Source: Holdemania filiformis DSM 12042 (GTDB lineage: Bacteria; Bacillota_I; Bacilli_A; Erysipelotrichales; Erysipelotrichaceae). Taken from it: a stretch of DNA of 42,014 nucleotides. The notes below the pieces were generated by a model. That model was not told where the DNA came from, ran no database searches, and saw only the letters and a program-made list of their open reading frames with translations. This document shows positions 7,238 to 15,285 of this stretch, piece by piece. The number at the start of each line of letters is the position of its first letter. Position 1 is the stretch's first letter. Where the stretch lies: assembly GCF_000157995.1 (NCBI RefSeq), contig NZ_GG657556.1, positions 133,776 through 175,789 on the forward strand, in the 5' to 3' direction. Made by a program: the position numbers and the translations under genes.

Positions 7238-8527
7238 ATGGAGAATTACCAGACTCCGCGCGGCACGCAGGATTTACTTCCGGAAGCGACGCGCAAGTGG
7301 CAGAAAGTTGAAGATTTGATCCGCAACCTCTGCGACGTTTACGGGTATGAGGAAATCCGCACGCCGGTCTTCGAGGACACGCGGGTTTTCAAACGGGAAA
7401 ACGACAGCTCCGACATGGTCAATAAGGAAATGTATACGTTCTCTGTGCATGGCGAGGATTCGCTGACGCTCAGACCGGAAGGCACGGCCGGGGTTGTCCG
7501 CAGCTTCGTGCAGCACAAGATGTACGGACGGCTGGAAATGCCGGCCAAGCTCTACTACATGGGCGAAATGTTCCGTTATGAACGGCCGCAGAAGGGCCGT
7601 TACCGCCAGTTCAACCAGTTCGGCATCGAAAACATCGGCATGAAAAGTCCGCTGATTGACGCCGAGGTGATCGCACTGGGTTACAGCATCGTCAAAGCGC
7701 TGGGCTTAAGTCAGGTCAAGGTGTTGATCAACACGCTGGGCGACGATGAAAGCCGGGCAGCCTACCGGGGTGCGCTGCGCGAGCACTTCAAGGACAGCGT
7801 CGGCGAGCTGTGCGCGGACTGCCAGCGCCGCTATGAACAAAATCCGCTGCGGCTTCTGGACTGCAAGGTTGACAACGAACATCCAAGCATGCAGAACGTG
7901 CCGTCGCTGCAGCAGTATCTGACGCCGGAGTCGAAGACATACTTCGATCAGGTGCTCGCCGCCCTGGACGCGTTGGAAATCCCTTATGAAATTGACGACA
8001 AGCTGGTGCGCGGCCTGGACTACTACACCCATACGGTGTTTGAGGTCGTTTCCACGCATCCGGAATCCGGTTCGCAGGCAACTGTTTTCGCGGGCGGCCG
8101 CTATGACGGCCTGGTCGAATATTTCGGCGGTCCGGAAATGTCGGGCGTCGGCTTTGCGATGGGTCTGGAACGCTTAATGATCCTGGCGGAGGCGGAACAG
8201 GTTGAGCTGGGCGAAGAAGCCAGTCTGGACGTCTATGTCATGGCGCTGGGCAATGTCGGAACGCTGCCGCTGGCGCTGGCGACCGAATGCCGCGCCGCGG
8301 GCTATCACACAGAATTCAACATCCAGCCCCGGTCGCTGAAAGCCCAGTTTAAATCGGTGGACCGGCGCAAAGCCCGGGTTGCGGTCATCGCCGGTGAAAG
8401 CGAAGCCGCCAATCATCAGATCAATGTTAAGTTTATTGAACAACAGCGTCAGATTACGATTGATCAGGATGAGCTGATCGCGACGCTGGACGCTTATTTT
8501 CAGGCAGAAGGAGAAGAAGAAGCATGA
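7238..8527 (+). CDS. hisS: histidine--tRNA ligase
   Basis: 429 residues, normal for bacterial class II HisRS. It charges tRNA-His with histidine in the cytosol. The class II motifs are present: LRPEGTAGVVRSF and MGEMFRYERPQKGRYRQFNQ (motif 2), the histidine-specific VRGLDYYTHTVFEV loop, and GVGFAMGLERL (motif 3). An anticodon-binding domain occupies the last ~100 residues. Start choice: AGGAGG at 7224-7229 gives 8-nt spacing to ATG 7238; ATG 7235 is also possible. Its stop overlaps the aspS start by ATGA. Regulated by the T-box leader. Confidence 0.97.
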   Translation: MENYQTPRGTQDLLPEATRKWQKVEDLIRNLCDVYGYEEIRTPVFEDTRVFKRENDSSDMVNKEMYTFSVHGEDSLTLRPEGTAGVVRSFVQHKMYGRLEMPAKLYYMGEMFRYERPQKGRYRQFNQFGIENIGMKSPLIDAEVIALGYSIVKALGLSQVKVLINTLGDDESRAAYRGALREHFKDSVGELCADCQRRYEQNPLRLLDCKVDNEHPSMQNVPSLQQYLTPESKTYFDQVLAALDALEIPYEIDDKLVRGLDYYTHTVFEVVSTHPESGSQATVFAGGRYDGLVEYFGGPEMSGVGFAMGLERLMILAEAEQVELGEEASLDVYVMALGNVGTLPLALATECRAAGYHTEFNIQPRSLKAQFKSVDRRKARVAVIAGESEAANHQINVKFIEQQRQITIDQDELIATLDAYFQAEGEEEA

Positions 8528-10266
8528 AACGGACTCACAATAACGGCGAACTGCGCTTAGCCAACGCCGGAGAACACGTTACGGTCGTCGGCTGGGTTGC
8601 CCGCCGGCGCAATCTGGGCGCGCTGGTCTTTATCGACCTGCGCGACCGCAGCGGCATCGTTCAGATTACTGTGGATGAAAAACTGGCTGAACAGGTCAAG
8701 GACGTCCGCAACGAATATATCCTGCAGGTCGAGGGCAAGGTTGTCGAACGCCAGGATAAAAATCCGAAGATGGCGACCGGGGAGATCGAAATCTACGCTG
8801 AAAACGTGAACATCGTCAACACGGCGGAAACCACCCCGATGATCATTGCCGAAGAAACTGACGCGCTGGAAGACACTCGGCTGAAATACCGTTATCTCGA
8901 CCTGCGCCGCGCGCCGATCCAGAACAATCTGATCCTGCGTCACAAGGTCACGATGTTGACGCGTAATTATTTGTCGGATCACGGTTTTATTGAAGTCGAA
9001 ACGCCGATCCTGTGCAAATCGACGCCGGAAGGCGCCCGCGATTATCTCGTACCGTCGCGGATTTTTAAGGGCAAGTTTTTCGCCCTGCCGCAGTCGCCGC
9101 AGATTTATAAGCAGCTGCTGATGGTCGGAGGAATCGAAAAATATTTCCAGATTGCCCGCTGCTTCCGCGATGAGGATCTGCGCGCCGACCGCCAGCCGGA
9201 ATTCACGCAGATCGATATCGAGATGAGTTTTGTCGATGAGGAACAGGTCTGGACGGTTGTCGAAGGTTTGATGAAGGAAATCTTCCGCAATCTGAAAAAC
9301 GTCGAACTGGACGCATTTCCACGCTTAACGTATAACGAATGCATGGCGCGGTATGGTTCGGATAAACCGGATACCCGCTTTGACATGGAAATTCAGAACT
9401 TAAATGCGGTGTTTAAGGATACGGAGTTCACAGTCTTTAAAAATGTCCTGGAACAGCCGAAGGGAATGGTCGGCGCGATCGTCGCCGCTCAGGCTGCGGA
9501 TCAGTTCTCCCGCAAGGATATCGACAAGCTTCAGGAATTTGTCAAAATTTATGGGGCGAAGGCGCTGGCCTGGCTGAAAATGAGCCAGGGCGAATTGAGC
9601 GGATCTGTCGCCAAGGTGCTCAAGCCGGAAGAAAAGAACGCCCTGATCGAAACGCTGGGCTTAAAGGACAACGATCTGATCTTCATGATCGCGGATAAAG
9701 CGAAGGTGGCTCAGACGGCGCTGGGCGCGCTGCGTGTGAAACTGGGACGGCAGCTGAATCTGATCGACGAGAGCCGTTACAATTTCCTGTGGGTCACCAA
9801 CTTCCCGATGTTTGAATACAGTGAGGAAGAACAACGCTATGTTGCCGCGCATCATCCGTTTACCAGCCCGAATCTGGAAGATGTCGACAAGCTGATGAGC
9901 GATCCGGAAAACTGTTATTCCCGGGCGTATGACCTGGTGCTCAACGGCTACGAGCTGCTGAGCGGTTCGATCCGGATTCATGATCAGCATGTCCAGGAGA
10001 AGGTCTTCGAGGCGATCGGCATGTCGATGGAGGAAGCCCGCGAAAAATTCGGTTTCTTCATTGACGCCTTCCGTTACGGCACGCCGCCGCACGGCGGCGT
10101 AGGCATCGGCCTGGAACGTCTGGTCATGATTCTGGCCGGCACGGACAACATCCGCGACGTCGTAGCGTTCCCGAAAACAGCCAGCGCGTCGGATCTGATG
10201 AGCGAGGCGCCGAACACCGTGGATGAAAAACAGCTGAAAGAACTGCACATCGCGCTCGAAAAATAA
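8524..10266 (+). CDS. aspS: aspartate--tRNA ligase
   Basis: 580 residues, the bacterial-type AspRS. An N-terminal OB-fold anticodon domain (about 1-110) is followed by the class II core. The core shows FIEVETPILCKSTPEGARDY, FRDEDLRADRQPEFTQIDIE (motif 2) and GIGLERLVMILAGTDNIRD (motif 3). The bacterial GAD insertion lies between about 280 and 410. It aspartylates tRNA-Asp. The start overlaps the hisS stop by 4 bases, so it is co-transcribed and translationally coupled. Whether it is discriminating, or also charges tRNA-Asn, cannot be decided from the window. Confidence 0.97.
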   Translation: MKRTHNNGELRLANAGEHVTVVGWVARRRNLGALVFIDLRDRSGIVQITVDEKLAEQVKDVRNEYILQVEGKVVERQDKNPKMATGEIEIYAENVNIVNTAETTPMIIAEETDALEDTRLKYRYLDLRRAPIQNNLILRHKVTMLTRNYLSDHGFIEVETPILCKSTPEGARDYLVPSRIFKGKFFALPQSPQIYKQLLMVGGIEKYFQIARCFRDEDLRADRQPEFTQIDIEMSFVDEEQVWTVVEGLMKEIFRNLKNVELDAFPRLTYNECMARYGSDKPDTRFDMEIQNLNAVFKDTEFTVFKNVLEQPKGMVGAIVAAQAADQFSRKDIDKLQEFVKIYGAKALAWLKMSQGELSGSVAKVLKPEEKNALIETLGLKDNDLIFMIADKAKVAQTALGALRVKLGRQLNLIDESRYNFLWVTNFPMFEYSEEEQRYVAAHHPFTSPNLEDVDKLMSDPENCYSRAYDLVLNGYELLSGSIRIHDQHVQEKVFEAIGMSMEEAREKFGFFIDAFRYGTPPHGGVGIGLERLVMILAGTDNIRDVVAFPKTASASDLMSEAPNTVDEKQLKELHIALEK

Positions 10267-10296
10267 AACTTTCTATAAGTTTCCAAATGTCAAGCA

Positions 10297-10325
10297 TTCA
10301 TAATTAAAAAAATGCGTGCTATAAT
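10297..10325 (+). promoter_or_regulatory. promoter of the 6S RNA gene
   Basis: TTCATA (10297-10302), 17-bp spacer, perfect TATAAT (10320-10325). The predicted transcription start (about 10332) coincides with the first base of the closing stem. Confidence 0.75.
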
Positions 10326-10331
10326 ACTAAT

Positions 10332-10518
10332 GCCTAAAGGGAACACATATATTTCCAACACTTGATATATGGGAATCCGGACGTTTCAGTTTGGTGTCGA
10401 AAACTCTGATTTATCAGGGGATCCTAAAAATCTGGACAGGGTACCCACCTGGCTTATAACCGGGAATCATATCAACCCTTTAGGTCACAAAGAAAGCCTT
10501 CCGACGAAGGCTTTTTTT
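10332..10518 (+). ncRNA. ssrS: 6S RNA
   Basis: Between aspS and padR lies a non-coding transcript of about 185 nt with its own promoter and terminator. The ends pair perfectly: CCTAAAGGG (10333-10341) with CCCTTTAGG (10476-10484). Inside, TTGATATATG can pair with CATATCAA, and CCGG with CCGG, leaving a large central bubble and an irregular long rod, the 6S shape. In Bacillus subtilis the 6S-1 RNA gene bsrA is also immediately next to aspS (knowledge). 6S RNA mimics an open promoter and sequesters housekeeping RNA polymerase in stationary phase. The identification combines structure and synteny, not a covariance search. Confidence 0.75.
10494..10518 (+). terminator. terminator of the 6S RNA gene
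   Basis: AAGCCTTC pairs with GAAGGCTT around CGAC, followed by a T run. Confidence 0.9.
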
Positions 10519-10670
10519 GCGTGCTGATGGGGGAGTCCGGCCAGAGCAGGAGCGACTGATAAGAAGGGTTCAGAGGTCGGACATCGGCTTGAAAGCCGGG
10601 TGATTCCGCGAGTGCCTGCCCTTTCCAAGCCTTGAGAATTCTGACTGCACAACGATCGGCGTTCTCCTCC

Positions 10671-10712
10671 TTTACATTTCAGGCCAAGGATGATATTCTA
10701 CTTGTGGAATAT
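10671..10712 (+). promoter_or_regulatory. padR promoter with overlapping palindromic operator
   Basis: TTTACA (10671-10676), 17-bp spacer, TATTCT (10694-10699). The inverted repeat ATATTC-N8-GAATAT (10693-10712) covers the -10 box and start site. Its arm/spacer geometry resembles PadR operators, so autorepression is likely (inference). Confidence 0.6.
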
Positions 10713-10732
10713 GGATGAGGGAGGATTACAGG

Positions 10733-11302
10733 ATGGCGCTGAAACAAGGCTTGCTTGGATTATTGAATTATGGCGAGATGACCGGTTATGAGCTGGCGAA
10801 AGCGTTCAACGATTCCCTGTCGTTTTTCTGGCAGGCGCAGACCAGTCAGATCTACCGTGAGCTGAACCAGCTTGAAGCGGAAGGACTGCTTCATTCCCGG
10901 ATTGAAGTCCAGACGGGCAAACCGGACAAACGGGTGTATGCGATCACGGCTCAGGGCAAAGCTGAACTGGACCGCTGGTTAGCGAGCGATCTGGATACGG
11001 AAATGATGCCGACGCGCAGCGAGGTACTGCTGCAGATCTTCTTTTCCGGCCGCCGTTCGCCCCACGAAAACCGGGAAATGCTTGAGCGGTTAGCGCAGGT
11101 CTACGAAGTCCGCCAGAGAGAGATGGAATCTGTCGCCGGTTTGATCGAACAGTATCAGGCGCTGACCCAGTCGCCTTCGGATGCGGTGGTTTGGGAAGTG
11201 ACCGCTGATTTCGGCCGGGCCTATACGCAGATGTGCCAAGACTGGATTGACCGCTGCATCACGCGGCTGAAGGAGATTGAAAATGAAAATTCTGACGCTT
11301 AA
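10733..11302 (+). CDS. PadR family transcriptional regulator
   Basis: 189 residues. ATG 10733 follows GGGAGG at 8 nt; an in-frame ATG at 10715 lies before that RBS and is rejected. The N-terminal winged helix shows LLGLLNYGEMTGYELAKAF and the recognition/wing segment SQIYRELNQLEAEGLL...YAITAQGKAEL, the PadR signature. The second half is a helical Vir_C_2-type dimerisation domain with about 100 residues. PadR proteins repress transporters or detoxification genes and release DNA on binding phenolics or drugs. The 3' end overlaps the next gene by 20 bp, making the flavodoxin-fusion gene its probable target. Confidence 0.9.
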   Translation: MALKQGLLGLLNYGEMTGYELAKAFNDSLSFFWQAQTSQIYRELNQLEAEGLLHSRIEVQTGKPDKRVYAITAQGKAELDRWLASDLDTEMMPTRSEVLLQIFFSGRRSPHENREMLERLAQVYEVRQREMESVAGLIEQYQALTQSPSDAVVWEVTADFGRAYTQMCQDWIDRCITRLKEIENENSDA

Positions 11303-12905
11303 CGGCAGTCCCCGCGGCGCTGCCAGCAATACGTTTCAGCTGACACAGGCGTTTCTTGGAGGTTTGCGGCAGGAGCTGGAAAGTCCGCTGATCGTTAAAA
11401 CAAGGATGATCAATGAGCTGAACTTAAGCCCGTGCCGGGGATGCTTCCGCTGCTGGACCGCGACGCCGGGCGTATGCGTTATCCCGGATGCGATGGCGGA
11501 GGTGCTGGACGAAATGCGGTCGTCCGATCTGATCCTGTGGAGTTTCCCATTATACTATTTCGGCATGCCGGGACCGGTGAAAACGCTGCTTGACCGCTGT
11601 CTGCCGCTGAATCTGCCCTGGATGGAAAGGGATGCGGACGGACGCCCGGTTCATCCCCGGCGTGATCAGAATGCCCCGATGAAATCAATCCTGATCTCTA
11701 CCTGCGGTTTTACGACGATTGAGAACAATTACGAAGCGCTGATCCGGCAGTTTGATCTGGCCTTCGGCACCAGTCTTAAAATACTATGTCCCCAAGGCGA
11801 GCTGTTCGCTCATCCCGAGCTGCGCCGGCAGACCTCGGCGTATCTGGCTCAGGTTACGCAGGCCGGGCAGGAATACGCCCGGACCAAAACACTGTCCGAC
11901 AGCACGCTGCGGCGCTTAAGTGAGCCGCTGCTGCAGGAAGAAACGTTTATCAGACTGGCGAATGCCAGCTGGAATATCCAGAATCCAAAGGAACAGAACG
12001 ATCCGCAGAAGACAAAAGTCCGCCAGGCCGAGCAGTTTACCCGCCAGATGGCGGCGCTGTATAATCCGGCGGCGTTTGATGGAAAAGAACGGGTATTTGA
12101 GATTTTCTATACGGACGTGCAGGCCGGCTATCAGCTGACGCTGGGCAAGACCTGCGAACTCTGTCCATTGGGAACGAAGCCCTATACGACGCGCGTGGAA
12201 ACGCCGTTAGAGGTCTGGCAGGCGATTGCCCGCGGCGAACTGCGGGGCGAGCAGGCGATGATGGAAGGCCGTTACAAAACGCGGGGCGAGCTGGCTCTGT
12301 TGATGGACTGGGACCGCTATTTCAGCGGCCCGGGGAATTCCATTCCCTCAGATTTGGAAAAAGGGAAGAAAAGGACCAATATGCTTCTGTTGATCCTGCC
12401 CTGGTGCTGCTTGTGGATGCTTCTGCCATTTTCCGCTTCGCTGGGCGCCAGCGCCGCGATTGTGACGGCGGCGGGACTGGCGCTGGCTGGCAAAAAATGG
12501 ACGCTGACGATCTATGACGGATTTACCGGCCTGTTGGTCGCGGCCTTCGCTCTGGCGGCGCTGCAGGGCGCTGATCTGCGCTGGCTTATCCCGCTTTCTT
12601 ATCTGGCGTTCGGTTTGTTATGGCTGCTTTCCTGCCTGACGCCGATACCGTTAAGCGCGCATTATTCCAAGGAAAAATATCATGGCGATGCGGCGTATCA
12701 GAATCCTGTATTCATGCGGACCAATCTGATCCTGACGCGGGCCTGGGGCTTGCTTTACGCCGTGAGCGCGGGAGGAACTTACGCGATCCTGCGCAGTGCG
12801 GTTCCTGAGCTGGCGGCGCTGATCAACACGCTCTGCCCGCTACTTCTGGGCTTGTTTACACTCTGGTTTGAAAAAGCGTATCCGGCTAAAATTGCCCGCG
12901 GTTAG
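11283..12905 (+). CDS. flavodoxin-fold oxidoreductase fused to an SCP2-like domain and a C-terminal membrane domain
   Basis: 540 residues from ATG 11283. Residues 1-200 are a NAD(P)H-dependent FMN reductase/flavodoxin fold: LTLNGSPRG phosphate loop, CRGCFRCW, and SFPLYYFGMPGPVKTLLDR. Residues about 260-350 resemble an SCP2/sterol-carrier domain (TYDVQAGY-like strand, then TPLEVWQAIARGELRGEQA). Residues about 364-540 contain five or six membrane helices. The protein is probably a membrane-tethered flavin reductase acting on hydrophobic compounds; the substrate is unknown. It overlaps padR by 20 bp and ends in a terminator that contains its stop codon. Confidence 0.75.
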   Translation: MKILTLNGSPRGAASNTFQLTQAFLGGLRQELESPLIVKTRMINELNLSPCRGCFRCWTATPGVCVIPDAMAEVLDEMRSSDLILWSFPLYYFGMPGPVKTLLDRCLPLNLPWMERDADGRPVHPRRDQNAPMKSILISTCGFTTIENNYEALIRQFDLAFGTSLKILCPQGELFAHPELRRQTSAYLAQVTQAGQEYARTKTLSDSTLRRLSEPLLQEETFIRLANASWNIQNPKEQNDPQKTKVRQAEQFTRQMAALYNPAAFDGKERVFEIFYTDVQAGYQLTLGKTCELCPLGTKPYTTRVETPLEVWQAIARGELRGEQAMMEGRYKTRGELALLMDWDRYFSGPGNSIPSDLEKGKKRTNMLLLILPWCCLWMLLPFSASLGASAAIVTAAGLALAGKKWTLTIYDGFTGLLVAAFALAALQGADLRWLIPLSYLAFGLLWLLSCLTPIPLSAHYSKEKYHGDAAYQNPVFMRTNLILTRAWGLLYAVSAGGTYAILRSAVPELAALINTLCPLLLGLFTLWFEKAYPAKIARG

Positions 12906-12918
12906 ACTGCGGGTTTTT
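12895..12918 (+). terminator. terminator overlapping the stop codon of the flavodoxin fusion gene
   Basis: CCCGC (12895-12899) pairs with GCGGG (12909-12913), followed by TTTTT. The TAG stop lies inside the loop. Confidence 0.7.
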
Positions 12919-13008
12919 GATTGCGCGCATTTGCGCATCGCAAAAGGATCTGAAATTGCGCGGGAAAAATGAACATGAAGTTTGTTTTCCAGGCGTCGCT
13001 GCGGCCAA

Positions 13009-13032
13009 TAAAAAACTCCCCAAAGCGGGGAG
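13009..13032 (-). terminator. terminator of the EEP-chrA-chrA operon
   Basis: On the minus strand CTCCCC pairs with GGGGAG around a 5-nt loop and is followed by TTTTTTATT. Confidence 0.85.
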
Positions 13033-13040
13033 CGGATAAA

Positions 13041-13607
13041 TCAGAACTGAAGCAGGACGCCGACCGCCGCCGACAGGGCGATCCAGACGATCGGATGCTT
13101 TTTGATTTTCGTCGTTAAGAATAATAATACAGCGAACAGAATAATATTTTTTAACGGAAACAAATCCATCAGGCTGCCGGAGGCCTGGAAGGCGCTCAGA
13201 TTGATAACGGAAACATTGACCAGATTCAGCGCGGCGCACAGAATCAGCGCGGCGACCGCTGGTTTCAGCCCTGTGAAGATCGCCTTGACGACCGGACTGT
13301 CGCTGAACTGCTTTAAGAAATGCGCGATGATGATGATAATGACGATGCTCGGCAGCACCAGTCCCAGCGTCGCAACCAGCGAACCGGGAATGCCGGCGGT
13401 GGTAAAGCCGGTGTAGGTCGCCATGTTGACGCCCATCGCACCGGGCGTTGATTCCGAGATCGCGATCATATCGACTAACGTTTCGACCGTGAACCATGTA
13501 TACTTTTCCGCCAGCTGATGTAAAAACGGGATGGTGGCCAAACCGCCGCCGACAGCGAACAGACCGATCTTGAAAAATTCAAGGAATAGCTGAATCAGTA
13601 AACTCAT
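13041..13607 (-). CDS. chromate transporter family protein, second subunit
   Basis: 188 residues with one CHR domain: FFKIGLFAVGGGLATIPFLHQ at the N-terminus and SESTPGAMGVNMATYTGF with the conserved proline-glycine motif, then four to five further hydrophobic segments. Short-chain CHR proteins work as heterologous pairs, and this gene overlaps its partner by 4 bp. CHR pairs export chromate in tested cases, but many anaerobes carry them with no known chromate exposure. The true substrate here is therefore open. Confidence 0.88.
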   Translation of the reverse strand: MSLLIQLFLEFFKIGLFAVGGGLATIPFLHQLAEKYTWFTVETLVDMIAISESTPGAMGVNMATYTGFTTAGIPGSLVATLGLVLPSIVIIIIIAHFLKQFSDSPVVKAIFTGLKPAVAALILCAALNLVNVSVINLSAFQASGSLMDLFPLKNIILFAVLLFLTTKIKKHPIVWIALSAAVGVLLQF

Positions 13608-14146
13608 GCCTTTTTCCCTCCCAGCTTATATTTTAAGAATCCCAATAAGCCGGCTCCCAGCGTGATGAAGACGACCGAAATGTTGGTAAACAGCGACAGC
13701 ACGAACGCGAAGATAAACATCGCAACGCCGAAGCCGTCCTTGACGCCGTTTTTGATCAGCTTGTAGACGGAAGTCAGCACCAGGACGCAGACGCCGACGC
13801 GCAAGCCCGCCAAAGCATGCTGGACAATCGCCAGACTGGCGAAGTTCTGAATGAACGCCGCGATCACGATGATGATGATCAGCGACGGGAAGACGAAGCC
13901 GAAAGTCGAGACCAACGCGCCCAGCACGCCTTTTTGATAATAGCCGATAAACGTGGAAACGTTGACCGCGATGATTCCTGGCGTACACTGTCCCACCGCG
14001 TAATAATTGGTGATTTCATCGTAGGTCGCCCATTTTTTCTTCTCGACGATTTCCGATTCCAGAAGCGGAAGCATTGCGTAGCCGCCGCCGAAGGTGAACA
14101 GCCCCAGCTTGCTGAAGGTGGCGAATAATTCTAAATAATCCCTCAT
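13604..14146 (-). CDS. chromate transporter family protein, first subunit
   Basis: 180 residues, single CHR domain: FSKLGLFTFGGGYAMLPLLE and VGQCTPGIIAVNVSTFIGY are the paired signature motifs. The two CHR proteins are homologous and together make the equivalent of one long-chain ChrA. The start overlaps the end of the EEP gene by 4 bp and the end overlaps the next chrA by 4 bp, so all three are translationally coupled. Confidence 0.88.
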   Translation of the reverse strand: MRDYLELFATFSKLGLFTFGGGYAMLPLLESEIVEKKKWATYDEITNYYAVGQCTPGIIAVNVSTFIGYYQKGVLGALVSTFGFVFPSLIIIIVIAAFIQNFASLAIVQHALAGLRVGVCVLVLTSVYKLIKNGVKDGFGVAMFIFAFVLSLFTNISVVFITLGAGLLGFLKYKLGGKKA

Positions 14147-14952
14147 GATTCTGTAATTCCTTTCTTAACCAGGTGACAGATGACCGGATAGTGATCGGAT
14201 GGATACAATCCGTTGAAGCATGTGGTAATGATCCGCGTCGAGCGCACGTCGTAATCCTCACTGACATAAATGTAGTCGATCGGCAGCCGGTCTTCTTTTA
14301 GCCGGCCCTTGCCGTAGTGCAGCGTATTGAACGCCGCAGAGGAATCGTAGACCGGTTTGAGGTTCAGCCGGTTTTCCGGTTTTATCAAAAGCTGCAGCGA
14401 AGGACTGGACATCGTCGTATTCAGATCGCCCATCAGGATCAACGGACAAGCTTTTTCCTGCTGAAGCCGCTGCATTTCACGGATGATCGTGCGGATTTCA
14501 ACAGTCCGGGTATAGGCTAACAGATGATCCAGATGCGTGTTGAAAACGCGGAAAACCTGTTCGGTTTCCCGATCTTTCAGCTGCGCCATTGTGCAGATCC
14601 GCGGAAAGATGCTCGTCCAGGTCCGGCTGCCGGCTTCTTCCGGCTGTTTGGAAAGCCAGAACGTTTTTTCCTCCAACAATTCAAAACGATCTTTCAGAAA
14701 TAAAATATCGGAATGTTCGTGCATGAACTGCCGCCGGCGGTTGCGGGCCTGGCCGACGAACTGATACTGCGGCAAAAGCGCCTGCAGCTGTTCGCGCATA
14801 CTGTCGCTTAATTCCTGGACGCCGATGATATCGGGCGAGGTGGAAGCGATCAGATTGCGGACGTATTGCCGGCGCGTGTCCCAGCGCAGATTCTTCCGTG
14901 TAAAAAACATATCATTTTTTAAATTGAAGGTCATTACCTTTAAACAGGTCAT
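14143..14952 (-). CDS. endonuclease/exonuclease/phosphatase family protein
   Basis: 269 residues from ATG 14952. The in-frame upstream starts fall inside the -10 box or lack an RBS. The EEP/DNase I-like fold is shown by KVMTFNLKND, DIIGVQELS (metal-binding Glu), FNTHLDHL, LILMGDLNTT (GDxN motif) and the C-terminal YPSDHYPVICHLV (SDHxP motif). All catalytic positions are present, so an active phosphodiesterase or phosphatase is expected. Substrate unknown: DNA, nucleotides and sugar- or inositol-phosphates are all possible. First gene of the operon with two CHR transporters. Confidence 0.88.
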   Translation of the reverse strand: MTCLKVMTFNLKNDMFFTRKNLRWDTRRQYVRNLIASTSPDIIGVQELSDSMREQLQALLPQYQFVGQARNRRRQFMHEHSDILFLKDRFELLEEKTFWLSKQPEEAGSRTWTSIFPRICTMAQLKDRETEQVFRVFNTHLDHLLAYTRTVEIRTIIREMQRLQQEKACPLILMGDLNTTMSSPSLQLLIKPENRLNLKPVYDSSAAFNTLHYGKGRLKEDRLPIDYIYVSEDYDVRSTRIITTCFNGLYPSDHYPVICHLVKKGITES

Positions 14953-14971
14953 TTCATCACCGCCGTTTTTC

Positions 14972-15000
14972 ATTATACTCAAGTTTACCGGGATTTACAA
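14972..15000 (-). promoter_or_regulatory. promoter of the EEP-chrA-chrA operon
   Basis: On the minus strand TTGTAA (14995-15000), 17-bp spacer, TATAAT (14972-14977). The leader to ATG 14952 is only about 12 nt. Confidence 0.75.
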
Positions 15001-15098
15001 AGCAAAAGGGATGAAAGATTGTTTCTGAAAGAGTTTCACAGAAAGTTCACAGGCGCTAACCAAAAAAATTTATAGACAAAGAAAATTTCTCGGCTTGA

Positions 15099-15112
15099 TG
15101 TAAGCGCTTAAT
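15099..15112 (+). promoter_or_regulatory. cre-like site (CcpA), upstream
   Basis: TGTAAGCGCTTAAT matches the catabolite-responsive element consensus TGTAANCGNTWNCA at 12 of 14 positions. It lies about 150 bp upstream of the PTS IIB start site. Confidence 0.55.
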
Positions 15113-15212
15113 TTGTGCGAAAAAGCCTTCAATCACCTCGGTTGAGCGTGTTTTTCATGGTTTGGCCGAAATAACATTTAGACAAAGCGTTGGGAGTGTC
15201 CAAATGGAAATA

Positions 15213-15241
15213 TTGACACGACCCTGGAATTACGCTAAAAT
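15213..15241 (+). promoter_or_regulatory. promoter of PTS IIB gene
   Basis: Perfect TTGACA (15213-15218), 17-bp spacer, TAAAAT (15236-15241). No sigma-54 -24/-12 element is visible, unlike many levansucrase/mannose PTS operons. Confidence 0.85.
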
Positions 15242-15253
15242 GTGAATAGTCAA

Positions 15254-15267
15254 ATTAAACGCTTACA
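15254..15267 (-). promoter_or_regulatory. cre-like site (CcpA), downstream of the start site
   Basis: The reverse complement TGTAAGCGTTTAAT matches the cre consensus at 12 of 14 positions. It sits just downstream of the predicted transcription start, where CcpA binding would block transcription. Confidence 0.6.
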
Positions 15268-15285
15268 AAGGGAGGAATTACACTT

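Noticed and set aside
15035-15051. PhoP-box-like repeat TTCACA-N5-TTCACA
   Set aside because: Only two copies match and there is no phosphate gene here. It could affect the EEP operon but is too weak to call.
15181-15285. sigma-54 promoter for PTS IIB
   Set aside because: No TGGCAC-N5-TTGC element is present, while a clear TTGACA-17-TAAAAT promoter is.
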